Assembly (NCBI GenBank): GCA_905236615.1
Contig: CAJORC010000018.1
Coordinates: 1-10,099 of the forward strand
Reading direction: 5' to 3'
Length of the DNA: 10,099 bases
DNA from: an uncultured Lachnospiraceae bacterium
Lineage (GTDB): Bacteria > Bacillota > Clostridia > Lachnospirales > Lachnospiraceae
A program made the translations under genes and the position numbers. Shown here piece by piece: positions 5,598-10,099 of the stretch. Position 1 is the stretch's first letter. Each line of letters starts with the position of its first letter. The notes under the pieces were generated by a model, which saw only the letters and a list, made by a program, of their open reading frames with translations, was not told the origin of the DNA and made no database searches.

Positions 5598-7400
5598 ATG
5601 AAAGAAAGAATAAAACAGATCAAGGATTGGATTATTTTTCTGATGATCCCGGTAGCATTGTTTTATTTGAGTCTGAATACACTTACAAGGATACGAAGTC
5701 TGCTCAATCAGAGGAAGCAGTTCATGAATATAGTTTTCCTCTTCCTTGTATTACTGTTTGTATCTGCTTTAATAAAAAAGGTTAAGATTTCATCAAGGAT
5801 ACTGACGGTGTTTGTATGGGTCTGGAGTATAATTAACGGATATGTATATGAATTCAGAGGAGCGTATATATTACCGTGGGATCTTTACTCGGCGGGGACT
5901 GCATTGGGAGTGGCCGGAAATTTCAGCTACGTCCCCACGAAACGTATGGTAGTTGCGACAGTACTTTTTATAGTGCTTTTTATTATAGAAGGATTCTGTG
6001 AACTTGATTTTGGTAAATTTATCAAAAAGATAAGATATCAGATCGTTCTTGCGATAGTAGCTGCGGTAGGAATCGTCTCGTTTGCAAAGTTTGTACAGAC
6101 CGATACGGCTGTAGATATCTTGAATATATCCCGCCGCCAGTTTGACCCTGCAGGGCTTATATACAAGAACGGGCCTTATCTTGGCTTTTTATATCAGCTT
6201 AAATATCTGACGGTTGAAAAGGTTGATGGTTATAAGGCGTCCGAGCAGAAAAAGATACTTGATGCTATCGAGCCCGATACTGTTTCATCGGATATGACAC
6301 CTGACATAATTGTCATAATGGATGAAACATTCGCTGATCCGGCTGTCAATGGTGAAATTGCTACAAATGAAGATTATATGCCCTTTGTTCATTCATTGCA
6401 GAAGGGGGCTGAAAACACACAGACAGGCTATCTGAATATGTCGGTTTTGGGCGGTGGTACGGCTAACTCTGAGTTTGAATTTCTTACAGGTGATTCAATG
6501 GCATTCCTGCCTCAGTCCAGTATAGCCTACCAGCAGTTTATACAAAGAAAAAACGATACAATTGTAAGCTATCTGAAATCACTGGGATACAGCTCCTTGG
6601 TCATGCATCCGTATGATTCTTCAGGATGGAACAGAACCAGTGTTTATCCAAAACTCGGATTTGATGAAATGTATTTCCTTGATGGATATTTTGACCAGCT
6701 TTCGGATATAGAATATGTAAGGGATTACGTTTCCGATAAATCTCATTTCAACCAGATTATAAAAGAGGTGGATAAACGTTCTGAAAACGGCCCCGTATTC
6801 TCGTTTAACATCACGATGCAGAACCATTGCGGATATGAAGATAAATATGATAATCTGCCTTGGACGATAAGAGCTGAAGATACGGAGGATGACGAAAAGT
6901 ATTCGATCAGACTTAATAATTACCTGAATCTTATTAAGCTTTCGGATTCTGACTTTGAGAGTTTTATTGAACACTATAAAAATGTTGAAAGACCTACTCT
7001 GATCGTTTTCTTCGGAGATCATCAGCCGACAAACAATACCTTGACGATACTCTGGGACAGAAACGGCATTGACCAGAAAAATATGTCTCAGGAGGAGACC
7101 TTCAATAATTACAGGGTTCCGTTCGTTATATGGGCTAATTATGACATAGAGGAGAAGACAGGTATAGAGATGTCTGCAAATTATCTTGGCAATCTCGTGC
7201 TTAAAGATGCCGGGATACCTCTCAACAGATACAGACAGTTCACAGATGATTATTCTAAGAAGTATCCTGTGATCAGTGCAATACGCACGGTTGATGCAGA
7301 GGGCAATTCTTTCTCGACGGAAGATGTTGTGGGAGATCTGTCAGAATATTCCGCAATGCAGTATTATCAAATGTTTGATGATAAGGATGACTATAAATGA
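5598..7400 (+). CDS. LTA synthase family phosphoglycerol transferase
   Basis: LtaS-type enzymes move glycerol-1-phosphate from phosphatidylglycerol to a lipid-anchored or other surface acceptor outside the membrane. The 600-residue protein has about five N-terminal hydrophobic segments (around 12-28, 41-60, 67-84, 117-133, 150-166), then an extracellular sulfatase-fold domain. Key residues line up with Staphylococcus aureus LtaS as I recall it: E243 (LtaS E255), T288 in GGGTANSE (T300), D474-H475 in FFGDHQP (D475-H476) as Mn ligands and nucleophile; H337, W344 and R346 in HPYDSSGWNR (H347, W354, R356) and H410 in QNHCGY (H416) as substrate contacts. E-to-T spacing of 45 is identical. All catalytic residues are kept, so it should be active. 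Acceptor and product (LTA or a phosphoglycerol-decorated glycan) cannot be told. The next gene overlaps it by 4 bp. Confidence 0.9.
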   Translation: MKERIKQIKDWIIFLMIPVALFYLSLNTLTRIRSLLNQRKQFMNIVFLFLVLLFVSALIKKVKISSRILTVFVWVWSIINGYVYEFRGAYILPWDLYSAGTALGVAGNFSYVPTKRMVVATVLFIVLFIIEGFCELDFGKFIKKIRYQIVLAIVAAVGIVSFAKFVQTDTAVDILNISRRQFDPAGLIYKNGPYLGFLYQLKYLTVEKVDGYKASEQKKILDAIEPDTVSSDMTPDIIVIMDETFADPAVNGEIATNEDYMPFVHSLQKGAENTQTGYLNMSVLGGGTANSEFEFLTGDSMAFLPQSSIAYQQFIQRKNDTIVSYLKSLGYSSLVMHPYDSSGWNRTSVYPKLGFDEMYFLDGYFDQLSDIEYVRDYVSDKSHFNQIIKEVDKRSENGPVFSFNITMQNHCGYEDKYDNLPWTIRAEDTEDDEKYSIRLNNYLNLIKLSDSDFESFIEHYKNVERPTLIVFFGDHQPTNNTLTILWDRNGIDQKNMSQEETFNNYRVPFVIWANYDIEEKTGIEMSANYLGNLVLKDAGIPLNRYRQFTDDYSKKYPVISAIRTVDAEGNSFSTEDVVGDLSEYSAMQYYQMFDDKDDYK

Positions 7401-8266
7401 GATTAACAAAACTATTCTTGATCCGGATCGCTGCGTTGCTGGCTGTTATTCTGCTGACAGGCTGTGCTGCAGATGATTCCGGATACAGTTATGATTGGAC
7501 GAAGCAGGGCAGATACATTTGTCATGCACTCGGCAAGATCGATGATTATGCTTATACTAATTCAAAGGAAGCTTTTCTGGAAAACTATAAAAAGGGTTAT
7601 CGGGTTTTCGAGATTGACATTGAATTTACAAGTGATGATAAACTTGTAATGATACATGGCTGGAAAAACAGAGACTTAAAAAAACTTCTTGGAATAGTCA
7701 GAGACAAATCCGAAAACAAGAAGCCTTTGAGTTATGAAGAGTTTATGAGTCATAAGATATATGGCAGTTATACATCGCTGTCTTTTGAAGATTTTGCAAA
7801 GCTGCTTAAAGATTATCCTGATGTGTATATCGTGCTTGACGGAAAATATGACAGTGAGGAAAAAGAAAAGCTGGAGACTGAATATCGTATGATCTATGAT
7901 ACGATCAGCGGGAACTGTCCGGATATGCTGGAACGCTTTATTCCTCAGATATATGATGAAGAGATGCTTGCGACCATTAATGATATTTATCAGTGGAAGT
8001 CCGTGATCTACACATTGTATCATTTTAATGATAAGGCTGATTTTGATGCAGAAAAAGAAATTGATTTTGCAGTCAGGAACGGTATAAAGGTTATAACAAT
8101 GGATGAGGACAGAGAATTAGATCTTGTTGGATCGGGTGTCTTTAAGAATAAGCTTCTGAAAAATCGCCTGATGGCATATGTCCATACGATAAATGATGCT
8201 GAACAGGCTGAAAAGCTAAAGGCAGATGGTGTTTATGGTTTTTATACCGATGAATTATGGAACTGA
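7397..8266 (+). CDS. GDPD/PI-PLC-like lipoprotein
   Basis: This 289-residue protein belongs to the glycerophosphodiester phosphodiesterase/PI-PLC TIM-barrel superfamily, which hydrolyses phosphodiesters such as glycerophosphodiesters or polyglycerolphosphate. It starts with a lipoprotein signal peptide whose lipobox LTGC puts the lipidated cysteine at residue 23, so it should sit on the outer face of the membrane. Catalytic residues are recognisable: H43 (in HALG), TNSKEAF near 54, E72 and D74 in FEIDIEFTSDDK, H87 in IHGW, and a C-terminal AYVHTINDAEQAEKLKADG segment typical of GDPD barrels. The usual HRG is HALG and HD is HGW, so substrate handling probably differs from GlpQ. ATGA overlap with the upstream transferase (start 7397, stop 7398-7400) implies translational coupling and related function. 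Broad family is fairly sure; substrate is unknown. Confidence 0.82.
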   Translation: MRLTKLFLIRIAALLAVILLTGCAADDSGYSYDWTKQGRYICHALGKIDDYAYTNSKEAFLENYKKGYRVFEIDIEFTSDDKLVMIHGWKNRDLKKLLGIVRDKSENKKPLSYEEFMSHKIYGSYTSLSFEDFAKLLKDYPDVYIVLDGKYDSEEKEKLETEYRMIYDTISGNCPDMLERFIPQIYDEEMLATINDIYQWKSVIYTLYHFNDKADFDAEKEIDFAVRNGIKVITMDEDRELDLVGSGVFKNKLLKNRLMAYVHTINDAEQAEKLKADGVYGFYTDELWN

Positions 8267-8273
8267 ATAATGC

Positions 8274-8301
8274 AAAAAGAAAAGGGGATCTCAGGATCCC
8301 C
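8274..8301 (-). terminator. Terminator of feoB, possibly bidirectional
   Basis: GGGGATC (8284-8290) pairs with GATCCCC (8295-8301) around TCAG. On the minus strand the stem is followed by TTTTCTTTTT (complement of 8274-8283), a strong tract 5 bp after the feoB stop. On plus it is followed only by TAAATTTAT, so termination of the upstream lipoprotein gene would be weaker. Confidence 0.8.
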
Positions 8302-8306
8302 TAAAT

Positions 8307-10099
8307 TTATATCATCATTCCGATCATTCTGACAATTAATGCTGCGAACCACGCAACCATGCACTGCCATATTACAACGCAGACGGCCCATTTGACACCG
8401 AGCTCTCGCCTGATTGATGCGATAGCAGCTACGCAGGGCGTGTAGAGAAGCGAAAATACAAGCAATGATGCTGCGGTAAGAGGTGAAACTATGCCGGCTA
8501 CGTTATTGGCGAAAAGTATCTCCATAGTCGATACCACGCTTTCCTTTGCCATGAAGCCGGAGATAAGTGACGTGCAGATACGCCAGTCACCTAAACCTAC
8601 AGGTTTCATAATCGGTACGAGCAGTCCCGAGATCATCGCAAGGATGCTGTCTTTTGAATCTGTTACACGGTTAAGCTGCAGGTCAAAACTCTTCATGAGC
8701 CAGACGATTATTGTGGCGAGAAGAATTATCGAGAAAGCTCTCTGCAGGAAGTCCTTAGCCTTCTCCCAGAGAAGCTGGGTTACATTCTTAAAGCCCGGTA
8801 TCCTGTAATTCGGAAGCTCCATTACAAAGGGAACTGCCTCACCCTTGAACATCGTTGCCCTATAGAGGATAGCGACGATTATGCCTGTGATTATTCCCAG
8901 AAGATAGAGAAGCGTCATTATCAGACCGCCGTGCTTCGGGAAAAAGGCGTTTACGAAGAAGGCATATATCGGAAGCTTTGCAGTACAGCTCATAAAGGGT
9001 GTCAGAAGTATCGTCATCCTTCGGTCGCGCTCACTTGGGAGCGTCCTTGTTGCCATAACGGCAGGAACGGTACAGCCAAATCCTATAAGCATCGGTACGA
9101 TACTTCTTCCGGAAAGTCCGATCTTTCGGAGCATCTTATCCATAACAAAGGCGACTCTTGCAATATATCCACTGTCTTCCAGCATGGAGAGGAAGAAGAA
9201 AAGTGTTACAATGATGGGCAGGAAACTGAGTACGCTTCCCACGCCTTCGAAGATTCCTTCGATAATGAGTCCGTGCAGGGCTTCGTTTACATTTGCTTCA
9301 GTCAGCGCGCTGTCAACTATTCCTGACAGGATGCCGACCCCGTTTTCAAGTATTCCCTGAAGCCATGCGCCTATAACGTTAAAGGTAAGATGGAAGACCA
9401 GTCCCATGATTATGATGAAAAGCAGGATTGCCGTATATTTTCCGGTCAGTACCCGGTCAATCCTCTCACTTCTTATTCTTTCCTTACTTTCTGTCGGCTT
9501 CTTAACTGATGCATCGCAGACCTTTTTTATATAGGCAAATCTCATGTCTGCCATAGCTGCACTTCTGTCAAGCCCGCGCTCCTTTTCCATCTGGAGTACG
9601 ATATGCTCTATGGTCTCTTTTTCGTTTACGTCGATCTTCAGGTTCTCGGTGAGCATCGGGTCACCTTCTATGACCTTGCCGGCTGCAAATCTTACCGGGA
9701 TATGATTATCCTTCGCATGATCGCCTATAAGATGGGAAACTGCATGAATACTTCTGTGAACGGCACCGCCGCTTTCGTTTTCATCACAGAAATCCTGTCG
9801 TTTCGGCGACTCCTGAAAACGGGCCACATGAATCGCATGGCTGATCAATTCTTCAATCCCCTGATTCTTGGATGCAGAGATAGGAACTACCGGAACTCCC
9901 AGTAATTCTTCCATTTTGTTGACATCCACTGCGCCGCCGTTTGCAGTCAGCTCGTCCATCATATTCAATGCCACGACCATGGGCATATCCATTTCCAAAA
10001 GCTGCATGGTCAGATACAAATTTCTCTCAATATTGGTTGCATCCACGATATTGATAATGGCATGAGGCTTCTCCTCAAGCACAAATTGTCGGGAAACCA
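8307..10099 (-). CDS. feoB: Ferrous iron transport protein B (N-terminus outside the window)
   Basis: FeoB is the inner-membrane Fe(II) transporter with an N-terminal G domain. The frame stays open to the window edge; codons before the apparent MLEE start (really GTG at 10080-10082) read SRQFVLEEKPHAIINIVDAT, the conserved FeoB stretch after the G3 motif, so the gene continues beyond 10099. Missing are the P-loop, G2 and DxPG. Visible are G4 NMMD (9954-9965), G5 SAS (9870-9878), the helical GDI-like region, then a polytopic membrane part with two Gate-type modules, including GFGC (9072-9083) in the GFGCTVPAVMATR motif that carries the conserved cysteine, and PFMSCTAKLPIYAFF just after. About 597 residues are present; perhaps 85 are missing, inferred from family length. 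feoA would be expected upstream, outside the window. It is convergent with the envelope block. Confidence 0.95.
   Translation of the reverse strand, partial: VSRQFVLEEKPHAIINIVDATNIERNLYLTMQLLEMDMPMVVALNMMDELTANGGAVDVNKMEELLGVPVVPISASKNQGIEELISHAIHVARFQESPKRQDFCDENESGGAVHRSIHAVSHLIGDHAKDNHIPVRFAAGKVIEGDPMLTENLKIDVNEKETIEHIVLQMEKERGLDRSAAMADMRFAYIKKVCDASVKKPTESKERIRSERIDRVLTGKYTAILLFIIIMGLVFHLTFNVIGAWLQGILENGVGILSGIVDSALTEANVNEALHGLIIEGIFEGVGSVLSFLPIIVTLFFFLSMLEDSGYIARVAFVMDKMLRKIGLSGRSIVPMLIGFGCTVPAVMATRTLPSERDRRMTILLTPFMSCTAKLPIYAFFVNAFFPKHGGLIMTLLYLLGIITGIIVAILYRATMFKGEAVPFVMELPNYRIPGFKNVTQLLWEKAKDFLQRAFSIILLATIIVWLMKSFDLQLNRVTDSKDSILAMISGLLVPIMKPVGLGDWRICTSLISGFMAKESVVSTMEILFANNVAGIVSPLTAASLLVFSLLYTPCVAAIASIRRELGVKWAVCVVIWQCMVAWFAALIVRMIGMMI

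Noticed and set aside
6621..7022. 133-codon minus-strand open frame inside the LTA synthase-like gene
   Set aside because: Antisense shadow of a well-conserved catalytic domain; no start signals or recognisable protein.
3632..8266. Recent horizontal acquisition of the envelope block because of AGA/AGG/ATA codons
   Set aside because: The difference from etfA, ptb and buk is explained by the codon bias of highly expressed fermentation genes. No transposase, integrase, tRNA or flanking repeats were seen.
8307..10082. feoB starting at the internal GTG giving MLEEKPH
   Set aside because: The frame continues to the window edge and the upstream codons encode conserved FeoB residues, so the real start is outside.

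Overview
The window looks like a chromosomal segment of a butyrate-forming Firmicute, most likely a Lachnospiraceae-type clostridium (Butyrivibrio or Coprococcus-like). The reasons are the combination of an EtfA of the clostridial butyryl-CoA dehydrogenase type, a phosphotransbutyrylase/butyrate kinase pair, strong AGGAGG-type ribosome binding sites, Gram-positive promoters and a lipoteichoic-acid-synthase-like enzyme. The genus is inference; no rRNA or other marker is present.

Layout. Positions 1-177 are non-coding and hold two well-formed nested hairpins followed by the etfA leader. etfA (178-1236, +) runs convergently into the minus-strand pair ptb (2558-3475) and buk (1470-2540). The 233-bp gap between etfA and buk is unusually rich: a consensus-like promoter, three back-to-back hairpins ending in a T-run (candidate ~100-nt small RNA on +), and a separate intrinsic terminator for ptb-buk on the minus strand. 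ptb and the next gene diverge from a 156-bp region with a promoter in each direction, a near-consensus cre (CcpA) site overlapping the predicted ptb start point, and other dyads.

The plus-strand block 3632-8266 encodes three envelope proteins: a membrane-anchored or secreted CotH-family kinase (3632-5503), an LtaS-type phosphoglycerol transferase with its own promoter (5598-7400), and a GDPD/PI-PLC-like lipoprotein overlapping it by 4 bp (7397-8266). They plausibly build, modify and trim a cell-surface phosphodiester polymer; no single published system is recognised. A terminator serving mainly the minus strand separates this block from feoB (8307-10099, -), a ferrous iron transporter whose N-terminal G1-G3 region lies beyond the window edge.

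How the genes work together: Bcd-EtfAB makes butyryl-CoA, Ptb turns it into butyryl phosphate and Buk recovers ATP while releasing butyrate, so the left third is the end of the butyrate pathway. The middle block is envelope polymer metabolism and the right end is iron uptake. No mobile element, CRISPR array, tRNA or rRNA was seen.
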